64,000 nucleotides of DNA from Microcoleus sp. FACHB-672 (GCF_014695725.1 NZ_JACJOU010000022.1:186001-250000), one strand, 5' to 3'. Positions 46,405 through 56,264 are shown, counted from the stretch's first letter. A program made the numbers and translations. The notes: a model not told the origin generated them from the letters alone.

Positions 46405-49302
46405 ATGAGCCATGAGACTGGAGTATCAATCACCAAGCCTGTTGGAGTTTTGAAGAAATCCATCAAGGTCAATTTCAGAGATATATTCAAAGCACTGGGT
46501 AAAGCTGGAGTTGATGCTAGCTTTGGCAAGTGGGACAGCCTTGCAGGAGACGGAATCGAGGTTCTTGCAGCACTGGGACTGTCGGCAGGAGTTGGTGAAA
46601 TTGCTTGGTTGCTAGTCTACCGCTCACTACTTCAGGCAATGCAGAATTTGGTGGAAGAGAAGACAGAGCTGGAGAGTGAGCGATTTAATGTTAAGGCGTT
46701 ACACCAGCAGGTTAACGCAGCTTTAGAGAACAGCAGCCTAACTATCAACAAGAAATTTTTTGACCAGCCTGAAAAAGATTCTCTCCTTAATGCAGTGCAG
46801 CCTCCCTTTGTGGAGTGGCTACAGAGTTCTGGACTGAGTGAAGCAGAGGCACAGGCGCTCAGTTATCGGTTACCGATTTACTTTGCAATGGCGCTACATA
46901 ATGAATGGGGTAATCGCCCGAAAGATTATGCAGCACTCAAAGAAAAACTGGATACTCCCTTTATCCAGGCTAATGAGCGAGCACAAGGAAGGTTGCGCTA
47001 CTCAACCTGGCTTCAGAAGCAGGTGGAAGAGCCGATGTTTTTGGAAGCCTTCAGTTTGAAACAGGTCTATGTGCCACTACGAGCCTACTACAGCCGCAAA
47101 TGTGAAGGTCATAAAGGCGATGAATTAGAAGCACGAATTAGAGGGAGTAGGGAAGAGGATAAAATTGTTGTTGATTTGGCAAACGAACTAGAAGACTGGC
47201 TTACCAAGCCTAAGAAAGATGATGCGATTCGGTTGATTAGTGGCGATCCAGGGAGTGGTAAGTCCTCCTTTGCCAAGTTTTTTGCTGCAAAGCAGGCAGA
47301 AAAAGGAACAATTCCTGTTTTGTTTATTCCACTACATCATTTTGAGCCATCAGATGATCTAGTCGATGCCGTAGGGCGATTTGTAAAAGCAGATGGGTTT
47401 CTTCCTCACAATCCGCTTGATTCAGAGACTGGCGAGTCTCGCTTGCTAATTATTTTTGATGGATTAGATGAACTTGCCATGCAGGGCAGGGTTGCCGAAA
47501 AAACTGCTCAAGACTTCGTGCGAGAAGTTCAACGAAAAGTTGAACGGTTCAATATGCGTGAGCCTCGCTTGCAGGTATTGATTAGTGGTCGCCAACTGGT
47601 TGTTCAAGCAAACAGTACCGACTTTCGTAAAGAGGGGCAAATTTTCCATGTTTTGCCTTACTTTATTTCAGAAAATGATCGCAAGGGCTATGTTGATAGG
47701 GAAGAGCTTTTAAAACAGGATCAGCGGCAGCTCTGGTGGCAGTATTACGGTAAGGCAAGTGGTTTGGGGTATGAGGGCTTACCTCCTGAACTAGACAAGG
47801 GCAATCTGACCGAAATTACTGCTCAACCGCTGCTGAATTATTTGGTTGCTCTCAGTCTCAAGCGAGGCAAACTTGGATTTTCTGAAGAGACAAACCTAAA
47901 TGTAATTTATGATGACTTGCTGAAAGCAATCTATGAACGTGGTTGGGAAGGACATCAACATGCCGCAACTCAAGGAATCGAAGAAAAGGATTTTGTTCGC
48001 ATCCTAGAAGAAGTTGCCTTAGCTGCGTGGCATGGAGATGGGCGAATAACTACTGTTCGAGCTATCGAAACGCATTGCGACAATAGTGGCTTAAAGAATC
48101 TACTACAGCGGTTCCAGGAAGGATTTAAGGAAGATTCTAAAGCTAGTGTGACGCGACTACTCACGGCTTTCTACTTCCGGCAAAGTGGCTATAAGGAAGG
48201 GGAGAAAACTTTTGAATTCACTCACAAAAGCTTTGGTGAATATCTGACGGCAAAACGCATTGTTCGAGAAGTTCGCCTCATCCATAAAAAACTTCAGGAT
48301 CGGAAGCGTGATCCTGATGATGGTTGGGATGAACGTGACGCTTTACATCGCTGGGCATTACTCTGTGGCTCCTCTAGAATGGATGAATATTTATTCAACT
48401 TTGTTCTGGATGAAATGCGGTTGCAAAATTTACCAGATGCAGATGAATGGCAGGAAACCTTTTGTCATCTGATTGGATTTATGCTGCGACATGGAATGCC
48501 AATGGAACGGCTAAATCCTAGACCTGAGTTTCAAGAGGAGAATCAACAAGCACGTAATGCAGAGGAAGCATTACTAGCTGTTTTAAATAGCTGTGCACGT
48601 ATAACTGAAAAAATTTCGAGGATTGAAGGATTATCTCTAATATCGTTTGGTTCACTGATTTCAAGAATTCAACAACAAAGGTTTGGGCCTAAAAATTCAC
48701 TTATTTTTGATTGTCTTAGCTTTTTAGATTTAAGTAATTACCTTTTCGATATGCGCGATTTTTATCGTGCAAATTTGCAAAAATCCGCTTTTATTGGCTC
48801 TAACTTACATTATGCAATGCTTTTTGGGGCAAATCTTTATGAATCAAATTTAACACGTACTCAACTGCCGTGGGCAAATCTCGAAAATGCTAATCTCGAA
48901 AGAGCGAATCTTTCAGAGGCTAATCTCGAAGGAGCGAATCTTTCAGATGCTAGTCTTAAAGAAGCGAATCTTTCAGATGCTAATCTTGAAAGAGCGAATC
49001 TTTCAGATGCTAGTCTTGAAGGAGCGAATCTTTCAGATGCTAATCTTGAAGGAGCGAATCTGACAGAAGCAAATCTCGAAGGAGCGAATCTTTCAAAGGC
49101 TAATCTCGAAGGAGCTAATCTTTCAGATGCTAATCTCGAAGGAGCTAATCTTTCAGATGCTAATCTCGAAGGAGCAAATCTCGAAGGAGCAAATCTCGAA
49201 GGAGCAAATCTCGAAGGAGCAAATCTCGAAGGAGCAAATCTCGAAGGAGCAAATCTGAGAGAAGCAAATATCGAGGGAACAGATTTAAAGGGGTTAATTT
49301 GA
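46405..49302 (+). CDS. NACHT-type STAND NTPase with pentapeptide repeats (tail frameshifted)
   Basis: A 965-residue protein. The helical N-terminal domain (1-200) has a hydrophobic patch (EVLAALGLSAGVGEIAWLLV). The NACHT NTPase shows Walker A SGDPGSGKSSF (Lys286) and Walker B LLIIFDGLDELA (about 347-358). A helical region follows, then about 36 pentapeptide units (A-N-L-x-x) from about 790. NACHT proteins act in prokaryotic anti-phage immunity as sensors that activate an effector, so a defence role is likely. The open frame stops at 49302, but coding resemblance continues to 49459 in other frames, showing a recent frame loss. GCCGG words frequent elsewhere are nearly absent in this gene, consistent with transfer. 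Confidence 0.87.
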   Translation: MSHETGVSITKPVGVLKKSIKVNFRDIFKALGKAGVDASFGKWDSLAGDGIEVLAALGLSAGVGEIAWLLVYRSLLQAMQNLVEEKTELESERFNVKALHQQVNAALENSSLTINKKFFDQPEKDSLLNAVQPPFVEWLQSSGLSEAEAQALSYRLPIYFAMALHNEWGNRPKDYAALKEKLDTPFIQANERAQGRLRYSTWLQKQVEEPMFLEAFSLKQVYVPLRAYYSRKCEGHKGDELEARIRGSREEDKIVVDLANELEDWLTKPKKDDAIRLISGDPGSGKSSFAKFFAAKQAEKGTIPVLFIPLHHFEPSDDLVDAVGRFVKADGFLPHNPLDSETGESRLLIIFDGLDELAMQGRVAEKTAQDFVREVQRKVERFNMREPRLQVLISGRQLVVQANSTDFRKEGQIFHVLPYFISENDRKGYVDREELLKQDQRQLWWQYYGKASGLGYEGLPPELDKGNLTEITAQPLLNYLVALSLKRGKLGFSEETNLNVIYDDLLKAIYERGWEGHQHAATQGIEEKDFVRILEEVALAAWHGDGRITTVRAIETHCDNSGLKNLLQRFQEGFKEDSKASVTRLLTAFYFRQSGYKEGEKTFEFTHKSFGEYLTAKRIVREVRLIHKKLQDRKRDPDDGWDERDALHRWALLCGSSRMDEYLFNFVLDEMRLQNLPDADEWQETFCHLIGFMLRHGMPMERLNPRPEFQEENQQARNAEEALLAVLNSCARITEKISRIEGLSLISFGSLISRIQQQRFGPKNSLIFDCLSFLDLSNYLFDMRDFYRANLQKSAFIGSNLHYAMLFGANLYESNLTRTQLPWANLENANLERANLSEANLEGANLSDASLKEANLSDANLERANLSDASLEGANLSDANLEGANLTEANLEGANLSKANLEGANLSDANLEGANLSDANLEGANLEGANLEGANLEGANLEGANLEGANLREANIEGTDLKGLI
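48880..49260 (+). repeat. Tandem 15/30-base pentapeptide-coding repeats
   Basis: A long run of units like GGAGCGAATCTTTCAGATGC followed by TAATCTCGAA, later shrinking to perfect 15-base copies of GGAGCAAATCTCGAA (six in a row near 49171-49250). The near identity means the array expands and contracts easily. Confidence 0.85.
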
Positions 49303-49459
49303 AAAATGCTAAATTGAAAGGGGCTAATTTGAAGGAGCTATTCCTGAAGAGTTCCGTCGCAAAGATCGTATTTCAAAGGCAAATTTTGAAGAAGCAAGTC
49401 TAAATGAAGCAATATTTAAAAGCAAAGTGATTATTAGATCGAACGAAAAATCAGATTAA
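49303..49459 (+). pseudogene. Detached 3' end of the NACHT-pentapeptide gene
   Basis: After the stop at 49302, shifting by one base at the AAAGGGG run (about 49285) restores LKNAKLKGANLKE. A second shift near 49340 restores IPEEFRRKDRISKANFEEAS and a natural stop at 49457-49459. Two frame losses therefore separate the last about 50 codons. Confidence 0.7.
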
Positions 49460-49715
49460 GATTCTGGAGAAATTTAATATTAGGTGTTGTCTAAACTAAT
49501 GTACATGGGCAGTTTCCTATTCGGAGGTGCTATGTGAGTGTATTGAAAAAGATGACGGGAATGGTACTCGCAATTGTAAATGAACAGAACGATTAGTTGT
49601 GTAAGTTGGTTTAGGCTGCACGTTAGTACAGGTAAAAAGTCTCCTGAACCAGCAAAGTTGAACGCACTTTTGTTTGATGTTAGGTGAAGCACTCCCCAAG
49701 CATTAACCGTAGCGA
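49460..49715. other. Spacer before catalase remnant
   Basis: About 255 bases with no credible gene; the minus-strand open frame here has no family resemblance and lacks a good start. It may contain the old katA promoter. Confidence 0.35.
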
Positions 49716-50114
49716 ATGAGCGAACACGAAAATTTGACCACCGCAACAGGTTGTCCAATTGCTGATAACCAGAATTCGCTAACCGCCGGCCCTCGTGATC
49801 CCTTGTTGATGCAAGATGTGCAGCTTCTAGAGCAGATGCAGCACTTCAACCGGGAGCGAATTCCAGAACGGGTGGTTCACACCAAGGGATCTGGAGCCTA
49901 CGGAACGTTCACCGTAGCTAAGGCAATTCCTGAATATATGAAAGCAAAGTTTCTCTCGGAAGTGGGTAAGCAAACGGAAGTCTTTCTGCGCTTCTCAACC
50001 GTCGCCGGCGAAAAAGGTGCAGCAGATACAGACAACTGTGAAGCAGTTAGGTGCAGCGATTTGTTATGCTGCAAGCTGGGCGGTTTGAGCGGTGCAGCAT
50101 CAAATCGTGTCTGA
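49716..50114 (+). pseudogene. katA: N-terminal remnant of a heme catalase gene
   Basis: The first about 106 codons are clearly a clade-3-type monofunctional catalase: [40 protein letters not shown] (with the active-site His), and [20 protein letters not shown]. Resemblance ends abruptly at about 50033. The remaining frame ([13 protein letters not shown]...) is unrelated, and the heme-binding Asn and Tyr regions are missing. A full catalase has about 480 residues, so this is a truncated, inactive copy cut by deletion or insertion. Confidence 0.85.
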
Positions 50115-50135
50115 GCGAGAAAGATTTATATTTTC

Positions 50136-50990
50136 ATGAAAAAGCTAAAAAATCAATTTAGCCACCTCACGGCAATCGAAAGAATTAATCTATCATTTCC
50201 CGCACAGTTGTTATTGGATAAAAATCTAATTAAAGGTAAAGCCTTAGATTTTGGCTGTGGCTTCGGTAATGACGTTAAATTACTGCAACAAAAAGGATTT
50301 GATGTTACCGGCTACGATCCTTATTATTTTCCCCAACACCCTATTGACAAATTTGACACAATCATTTGTTTTTATGTCTTAAACGTTTTGTTTCCTGAAG
50401 AACAAGCGAACGTTCTCATGGAAGTCTCACATTTATTGAAGCCGGGAGGGAAAGCTTATTATGCAGTCAGAAGAGATTTAAAAAAAGAAGGCTTTCGAGA
50501 ACATTACGTTCACAAAAAGCCTACCTATCAGTGTATGGTCAAGCTTCCTTTTAAATCAATTCATTCAGATGAGTATTGTGAAATTTATGAATACATTCAT
50601 TATAACTATCAAAGAAACTCAGAGAATAAGTGCATATTCTGCAATCCCTATAAAAGTCTAACGCTGGTAACAGAATCAGCCACCGCTTATGCCATGTTTG
50701 ATGGTTATCCCGTAAGTAAGGGTCATGTTTTAGTTGTCCCCAAGCGCCATATCACCAATTATTTTGAACTACCATTTAAAGAGCAATCGGCTTGCTGGTT
50801 TATGGTCAACAAAGTTCAAGAAATTTTAACTGAGCAATTTCATCCCGCCGGCTTTAATGTGGGAATGAACATTAATCGAGCTGCCGGCCAGATGATGATG
50901 CACGCGAATATTCATATTATCCCTCGTTACCCAGGTGATGCCGGCACTGCTAAAAGTGGCATGAGAAATGTGATTCCTAAGAAAAATTAG
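50136..50990 (+). CDS. Methyltransferase-HIT domain fusion protein
   Basis: A 284-residue two-domain protein. Residues 1-150 are a class I SAM-dependent methyltransferase-like domain (ALDFGCGFGNDVKLL, FDTIICFYVLNVL, HLLKPGGKAYYAV). Residues 165-284 are a HIT domain (CIFCNPY, GHVLVVPKRHITNYFEL, QMMMHANIHIIPRYPGD). In the HIT triad the central position, usually the nucleophilic His of H-x-H-x-H, reads Asn (H-A-N-I-H), so nucleotide hydrolase or transferase activity may be lost or changed. The substrate is unknown. Confidence 0.85.
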   Translation: MKKLKNQFSHLTAIERINLSFPAQLLLDKNLIKGKALDFGCGFGNDVKLLQQKGFDVTGYDPYYFPQHPIDKFDTIICFYVLNVLFPEEQANVLMEVSHLLKPGGKAYYAVRRDLKKEGFREHYVHKKPTYQCMVKLPFKSIHSDEYCEIYEYIHYNYQRNSENKCIFCNPYKSLTLVTESATAYAMFDGYPVSKGHVLVVPKRHITNYFELPFKEQSACWFMVNKVQEILTEQFHPAGFNVGMNINRAAGQMMMHANIHIIPRYPGDAGTAKSGMRNVIPKKN

Positions 50991-51099
50991 AAATAAAAAA
51001 TATTGCTTTGAGCTAAGTAAACCGGCAACGGCAGTCCTGAAAGCCATAACCTACACTAGAAGGCAGAAGTATTTAGATAATGACCTGGTTAAACTGCGT

Positions 51100-53037
51100 A
51101 TGAAGGCCGCTCCTCGTCCGAATTGGCTGCTCAAGGGCATTATCATTTTGCTGCTAGCGCTCGCTTACTACTTTACTGCTGAATTAGGACGAAGACTGGC
51201 TTCCACTCCCCAAAATGTTACTCCAGTTTGGCCGCCTGATGGCTTTGCCTCCGCCGGCATCTTAATATTTGGATATTGGGTTTGGCCGGGTGTTTGGCTT
51301 GGCTCGTTTCTCGCTAATGTTTGGGCTTTCTTTGATAAATCCAGTACGATTGCCGGCGTAATTTCTATTGCGAAAGCATCAAGTATTGGCATTGGTACAA
51401 CTTTAGGAACCCTACTCGGAGGATTTCTCCTGCGGCGCTCAATAGGAAACCGCAATCCCCTCAATCATCCGCAAGATGTGTTCAAGTTGATCTTCTTCAC
51501 CGGCATGGTAGGGCCAATGGTAAATGCGAGTGCCGGCGTCATCACGCTTTGTTTAGCCGGCAATGTGCCTTGGGCAATTTTCCCAACCGTTTGGCTAACT
51601 TGGTGGATATCTAATGTTGCGGGAATTTTAATTTTTACACCGTTCTTAATTTGCTGGAGTTACGCCTTACCCAGCTCCAAACAGCAAATAAGTGCCGGCT
51701 GGCAGCGAATTAAAAAATTTAGAAAGCTATTTAACTCCAACTTTCTCCTGAAATTCACCAAATCTTTAGCCGGTCAACGCGTTGGTGAAGCAATTCTTCT
51801 ACCTGGATTCGTGTTAGCCCTTAGTTTAATTCCTTTCTGGCAAGGCACACCTGTAGAATATATGCTGATTCCCGTCTTAGTCTTAGCAGCATTTCGCTTT
51901 GGGCAAAGAGGGGCTACTTTACTGATTGTTTTAGTTGCAGCCGTCGCAGTTTTGGGAACCGTTAACGGTCAGGGTTCCTTTGTGCGAGAAAACTTTAACG
52001 ACTCTCTTGTACTTCTGCAATCATTTATTGGGGTTATTGTCTTAACCACGCTAACACTAACTGCTGTAATTACCCAGCAACGCAAAGCAGAAAATACCCT
52101 GCGTCAGTCAGAAGCAGACATCCGTCAAAAATCCCACGATTTGGAATATGCGCTGAGCGAACTCAAACGCACACAAGTGCAATTAATTCAAGGCGAAAAA
52201 ATGTCGATTTTAGGTCAACTGGTTGCCGGAGTTGCTCACGAAATCAATAACCCAGTTAATTTCATCACCGGCAATCTTGACCACGCCAATGATTATATTG
52301 AGGACTTGCTCGATTTAATCGATTTATACCAAGAACACTATCCCCATCCAGTTCAAGCAATTGAAGATAAAACTGAGGAAATTGACCTTGATTTTTTACT
52401 CGAAGATTTACCCAAACTGCTTTCTTCAATGAAGATAGGAGCGGATCGCATTTGCAAAATTGTCGTTTCCCTCCGGACTTTCTCGCGAATTGATGAAGCT
52501 GAATTTAAAGCCGTTGATATTCACGCCGGCATCGATAGTACCTTACTGATTTTGGAAAGCCGGCTCAAAGCGAAACCGGAACGCCCAGCAATTCAAATTA
52601 TTAAAGAATATGGCAATTTATCACTCGTTGAATGTTATCCTGGACAACTCAATCAAGTCTTCATGAATATTCTAGTGAATGCGATTGATGCCCTAGAAGA
52701 ACGGGATAAAGAGCGAGCATTTGCAGAGATTCAACAACTGCCTAGTGAAATTTGCATCAGTACCAAAATCACGAGCGAGCATCGAGTTGCGATTAAAATT
52801 TCCGATAATGGGTCAGGAATCCCCGAACAGGTCAAACAACGAATTTTTGAACCATTTTTTACAACCAAACCTGCCGGCAAAGGGACAGGAATGGGAATGT
52901 CAATTAGCTATCAAATTATTACCGAAGCGCATGGCGGGCTGCTTAAATGTCATTCATGGCCAGGAAAGGGGACAGAATTTGTGATTGAAATTCCCTTGCA
53001 AAAGCAGCAACCCAACGACAAAACTTTACAAAGCTAA
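51100..53037 (+). CDS. MASE1-domain sensor histidine kinase
   Basis: A 645-residue membrane kinase. The MASE1 domain with about eight membrane helices (1-325) includes [20 protein letters not shown] and [16 protein letters not shown] short coiled coil leads to HisKA (His380 in GVAHEINNP) and HATPase ([37 protein letters not shown]). MASE1 is an integral sensing domain whose ligand is not settled. The kinase core is a paralogue of that at 1555-3141. No response regulator gene is adjacent. Confidence 0.9.
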   Translation: MKAAPRPNWLLKGIIILLLALAYYFTAELGRRLASTPQNVTPVWPPDGFASAGILIFGYWVWPGVWLGSFLANVWAFFDKSSTIAGVISIAKASSIGIGTTLGTLLGGFLLRRSIGNRNPLNHPQDVFKLIFFTGMVGPMVNASAGVITLCLAGNVPWAIFPTVWLTWWISNVAGILIFTPFLICWSYALPSSKQQISAGWQRIKKFRKLFNSNFLLKFTKSLAGQRVGEAILLPGFVLALSLIPFWQGTPVEYMLIPVLVLAAFRFGQRGATLLIVLVAAVAVLGTVNGQGSFVRENFNDSLVLLQSFIGVIVLTTLTLTAVITQQRKAENTLRQSEADIRQKSHDLEYALSELKRTQVQLIQGEKMSILGQLVAGVAHEINNPVNFITGNLDHANDYIEDLLDLIDLYQEHYPHPVQAIEDKTEEIDLDFLLEDLPKLLSSMKIGADRICKIVVSLRTFSRIDEAEFKAVDIHAGIDSTLLILESRLKAKPERPAIQIIKEYGNLSLVECYPGQLNQVFMNILVNAIDALEERDKERAFAEIQQLPSEICISTKITSEHRVAIKISDNGSGIPEQVKQRIFEPFFTTKPAGKGTGMGMSISYQIITEAHGGLLKCHSWPGKGTEFVIEIPLQKQQPNDKTLQS

Positions 53038-53151
53038 TCACCGGCCTGTTAATCGGTTTTCCCAATATTATACCGCTTACAGAATTAGGATAATTCTGCT
53101 TTTGGTAGGGTAACAATCAATACCTTAATATCCCTTATCCGTCTGCTTTCT

Positions 53152-54297
53152 TTAACTCAAGCGCTGGCGAAGCCACAAAGCAAACAGAGGCAGAGCCAGT
53201 CGGTAGCCTTGTTCAGAACCATAAATCAAGCCTTTGTGCTGCAATCCCGCGATCGCGCCTTGGAGACTGCCCCCTCTGGATAAGTAATGCTTGTGAATGT
53301 AATCTCGACTTTGTGGCTTGTCAGTCGGGTCTAACGCCAGAGACTCCAACAGATGCGCCTGATTGGCTGGTAGCAGCATCAGTAACGACTCGAAGACCAT
53401 TGATAAGTCGGCTAGTAATTCTTGGATAGCCTGCTGCACGTGCCAATCGCGAATTAGCCCGTCAGACACTCGTGCCGACTTGAGGCGTCGCACCAGTGCC
53501 GAAGCATCGCCTAAGTGTCCCTGCACCGCATTGACAAAGAGTTCCAGCGCTTGCGATCGCGGATCGAACCTCAGCGCTTCAGTATGCAAGACTTCCTGAA
53601 CCCAAGCAGCAACCACATCATCAGCTAAGGGAGCCAGCTGCACGATTTCCAAATTATTGCCCAGTTCATCGGGATGAATGCAGGTTTCTGCGATTGTTGC
53701 CACCAGTACATAACTCACCTGAGTCTGACGCTCAATCTCTTTCCGCAAAAATTTTTCCCAAACCCCATTGCGATCCCAAGAGCGGATATGGGGAAAGCTT
53801 TCTAAAATCAGCACCACTGGTTCGCCGGAAGATTCCGCTAAACTCTGCAGGAGAGGGAGTAAGCGCTCAAATGCTCTCCATTGCTGCTCTTGGCTCTGAG
53901 TCCGAACAGGTTTGAGCCGCTGTCTGCCACTTCCTTCGTCGTTCAGCACGAATAATTCCGCTGCCTTGCGTTCAATCCACTCTGCTATCAGCGCTTGAGC
54001 AGCTGCACTTTGAAAAGCCTGCTCTATGCTCTCGCACAGCAGTTGCACGAAGCGCTGACCATCGGTAACCCGAATGCAGTCAACCTCCAGGATTTTAACT
54101 CCAACTTCCTGAGCCGCCCGCCGCACCAGAGTTCGCCGTCCGCTTCCCGGCACTCCAGCAATTAGTAGGTCGCCATCACGGGCTAAAACTTGGGTAATTC
54201 GCTGGAATTGCGCTTGCCGGCCAACTAATTCAAACGGTGCAGATATATCCAAAAGATTGACTATATCGGTGGGCGAGTCAGGGCTAAAGTTAAGCAT
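53152..54297 (-). CDS. Archaeal-type P-loop ATPase (STAND-like) with altered Walker A
   Basis: A 381-residue protein. An N-terminal FELVGRQAQFQRI start precedes a P-loop reading AGVPGSGRRTLVRR, where the normal GK[ST] is GRR. The Walker B-like strand VVLILESFPHI and a winged-helix C-terminus (KGLIYGSEQGYRLALPLFAL) resemble the archaeal ATPase/STAND group. Loss of the P-loop Lys suggests weakened or lost ATP hydrolysis. Its partner and role are unknown. It is divergent from the mrp operon. Confidence 0.75.
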   Translation of the reverse strand: MLNFSPDSPTDIVNLLDISAPFELVGRQAQFQRITQVLARDGDLLIAGVPGSGRRTLVRRAAQEVGVKILEVDCIRVTDGQRFVQLLCESIEQAFQSAAAQALIAEWIERKAAELFVLNDEGSGRQRLKPVRTQSQEQQWRAFERLLPLLQSLAESSGEPVVLILESFPHIRSWDRNGVWEKFLRKEIERQTQVSYVLVATIAETCIHPDELGNNLEIVQLAPLADDVVAAWVQEVLHTEALRFDPRSQALELFVNAVQGHLGDASALVRRLKSARVSDGLIRDWHVQQAIQELLADLSMVFESLLMLLPANQAHLLESLALDPTDKPQSRDYIHKHYLSRGGSLQGAIAGLQHKGLIYGSEQGYRLALPLFALWLRQRLS

Positions 54298-54402
54298 TGA
54301 TTTGCCAATCGGTTCTCTTATCCGGCTATTGCGTGTTTCATCCTACCCGATCTCAAGCTCAAACCAACGGCTTGGTATGGCATGAGTCTATCGTTTCCCT
54401 TG

Positions 54403-54448
54403 GCACTTTTCAATAGTGTTGATATGTGCTAGCACTATTAAAAAGTGC
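54403..54448. promoter_or_regulatory. Inverted repeat upstream of the mrp operon
   Basis: Arms GCACTTTTCAATAGTG (54403-54418) and CACTATTAAAAAGTGC (54433-54448) match at 15 of 16 positions around a 14-base loop, 50 bases before the mrpC start. Placement suggests an operator or a leader hairpin controlling the operon. Confidence 0.55.
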
Positions 54449-54498
54449 TATATATGTTTTGGCACCGTTTATTAGGTATTTACTCATAGGCAATTCCC

Positions 54499-54834
54499 GT
54501 GTTAGAAGCATTTGTCTTCGCAACAATCTTGTGCGGATTTCTCGGCATTATCCTTAAAAAGAACCTAGTTATGAAGATCATTTCTATGGATGTCATGAGC
54601 ACAGGCGTTATCGCCTATTACGTGCTGATTGCATCGCGAGATGGTTTATTCACGCCCATTATTTCAGACGCCGCAAAAGGGGATTACGCCGATCCGGTCC
54701 CCCAGGCGGTCATCTTGACAGGGATTGTGATTGGCTTTTCGATTCAGTGCTTAATGCTGGTCGGTGTCATGAAGTTGGCACGGGATAATCCCACCCTGGA
54801 AACCAACGAGATCGAGAAGAGCAATACCCCATGA
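54499..54834 (+). CDS. mrpC: Mrp Na+/H+ antiporter subunit C
   Basis: A 111-residue, three-helix NuoK-like subunit with a GTG start (GILLKKNLVMKIISMDVMST-like region, then VPQAVILTGIVIGFSIQ). It is the first gene of a seven-gene operon encoding the multi-subunit Mrp cation/proton antiporter of the plasma membrane. The stop overlaps mrpD by four bases (ATGA). Confidence 0.92.
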   Translation: MLEAFVFATILCGFLGIILKKNLVMKIISMDVMSTGVIAYYVLIASRDGLFTPIISDAAKGDYADPVPQAVILTGIVIGFSIQCLMLVGVMKLARDNPTLETNEIEKSNTP

Positions 54835-56264
54835 ATACCATTACCCTGGCATGGATCGCACTACCATTTTTCTTGGGGTTCACCATTTATCTGTTCCCCA
54901 AACTTGACAAAACCCTCGCATTGTTCACCGCATTTGCCTCTGCTGCCTATGCGTTGCAGCTATTTGTCGAACAGTCGCCACTGAAACTAGAGTTACTCGA
55001 TCATTTCAGCGTCACATTAATAGTCGATCAGTTAAGCGGCTACTTTATCTTGACCAATGCGCTGGTAACAGCCGCAGTCATCCTCTACTGTTGGCACAGC
55101 GATAAGACGACTTTCTTTTATGCACAAGCCATCATTTTGCATGGCAGCCTCAATGCCGCGTTCGCCTGTGCCGACTTTATCAGTTTATACGTGGCGCTAG
55201 AGGTCAGCGGGATTGCCGCGTTTCTCTTGATTACCTATACTCGCACCGATCGCTCGATTTGGGTTGGCTTGCGCTATCTGTTTATCAGCAACACGGCAAT
55301 GCTGTTTTATCTGGTGGGCGCGGTGCTTGCCTATCAGACCAATCATTCGTTTAGTTTTGCAAGTTTGCGCGGGGCACCTCCAGAGGCGCTAGCCCTGATC
55401 TTTCTGGGACTCTTAATTAAAGGGGGAATCTTTGTATCGGGATTGTGGCTACCGTTGACCCACTCGGAATCGGAGACGCCGGTATCGGCATTGCTGTCGG
55501 GAGTTGTGGTCAAAGCCGGCGTCTATCCGCTAGTGCGTTGTGCGCTAATGGTGGATGAACTCGATCCACTCATCCGGATTTTCGGAGTAGGGACAGCCCT
55601 GCTAGGTGTGTTCTATGCCGTCTTTGAAAAGGATGCCAAGCGGATGCTGGCGTTTCACACGGTTTCGCAGTTAGGCTTTATCCTCGCTGCCCCAGCCGTA
55701 GGTGGCTTTTATGCACTGACTCACGGCTTGGTCAAATCGGCACTCTTCCTGATTGCAGGTGCTTTACCGAGCCGAAACTTCAAGGAACTCCAAAACAGGC
55801 CGATCAATACAACAGTCTGGATTGCTCTGGTCATTGCCAGTTTCTCGATCTCAGGCTTTCCCTTGTTGTCCGGCTTTGGGGCGAAGGTGTTGACGACGAA
55901 AAATTTACTGCCCTGGCAAGCGATCGCCATGAACGTTGCGGCTTTAGGAACAGCAATCTCGTTTGCCAAATTCATATTCTTGCCGCATAAAGCGGACGGC
56001 GAGGAGGTAGTAAAGCCCGGTTTCTGGCCGGCAACGATCCTGCTGCTCGGTGGTCTGTTTGCGGCAAACGTTGTCTATTACGAGGCGTATACCCTTGAGA
56101 ATATCGTGAAACCACTGGCAACTATCGGCCTGGGTTGGTTAGCGTATCTTTTGATTTTCAAGCGATCCGTACTCAAGCTGCCCCGTGTTATGGAGCAATT
56201 TGAGCATCTGATCGGTGGGATGAGTCTAATGTTAATCCTGCTCTTCTGGATGGTAATGGCATGA
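54831..56264 (+). CDS. mrpD: Mrp Na+/H+ antiporter subunit D
   Basis: A 477-residue, about 14-helix NdhD/NuoM-related subunit. It carries YVALEVSGIAAFLLITYTRT, SGVVVKAGVYPLVR and KRMLAFHTVSQLGFILAAPA with the Lys of the ion channel. It forms one of the proton paths of the complex. It overlaps mrpC and mrpE by four bases on either side. Confidence 0.93.
   Translation: MNTITLAWIALPFFLGFTIYLFPKLDKTLALFTAFASAAYALQLFVEQSPLKLELLDHFSVTLIVDQLSGYFILTNALVTAAVILYCWHSDKTTFFYAQAIILHGSLNAAFACADFISLYVALEVSGIAAFLLITYTRTDRSIWVGLRYLFISNTAMLFYLVGAVLAYQTNHSFSFASLRGAPPEALALIFLGLLIKGGIFVSGLWLPLTHSESETPVSALLSGVVVKAGVYPLVRCALMVDELDPLIRIFGVGTALLGVFYAVFEKDAKRMLAFHTVSQLGFILAAPAVGGFYALTHGLVKSALFLIAGALPSRNFKELQNRPINTTVWIALVIASFSISGFPLLSGFGAKVLTTKNLLPWQAIAMNVAALGTAISFAKFIFLPHKADGEEVVKPGFWPATILLLGGLFAANVVYYEAYTLENIVKPLATIGLGWLAYLLIFKRSVLKLPRVMEQFEHLIGGMSLMLILLFWMVMA

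Noticed and set aside
49480-49758. Minus-strand open frame of 92 codons before the catalase remnant
   Set aside because: No family resemblance, and it overlaps the katA start; probably chance.
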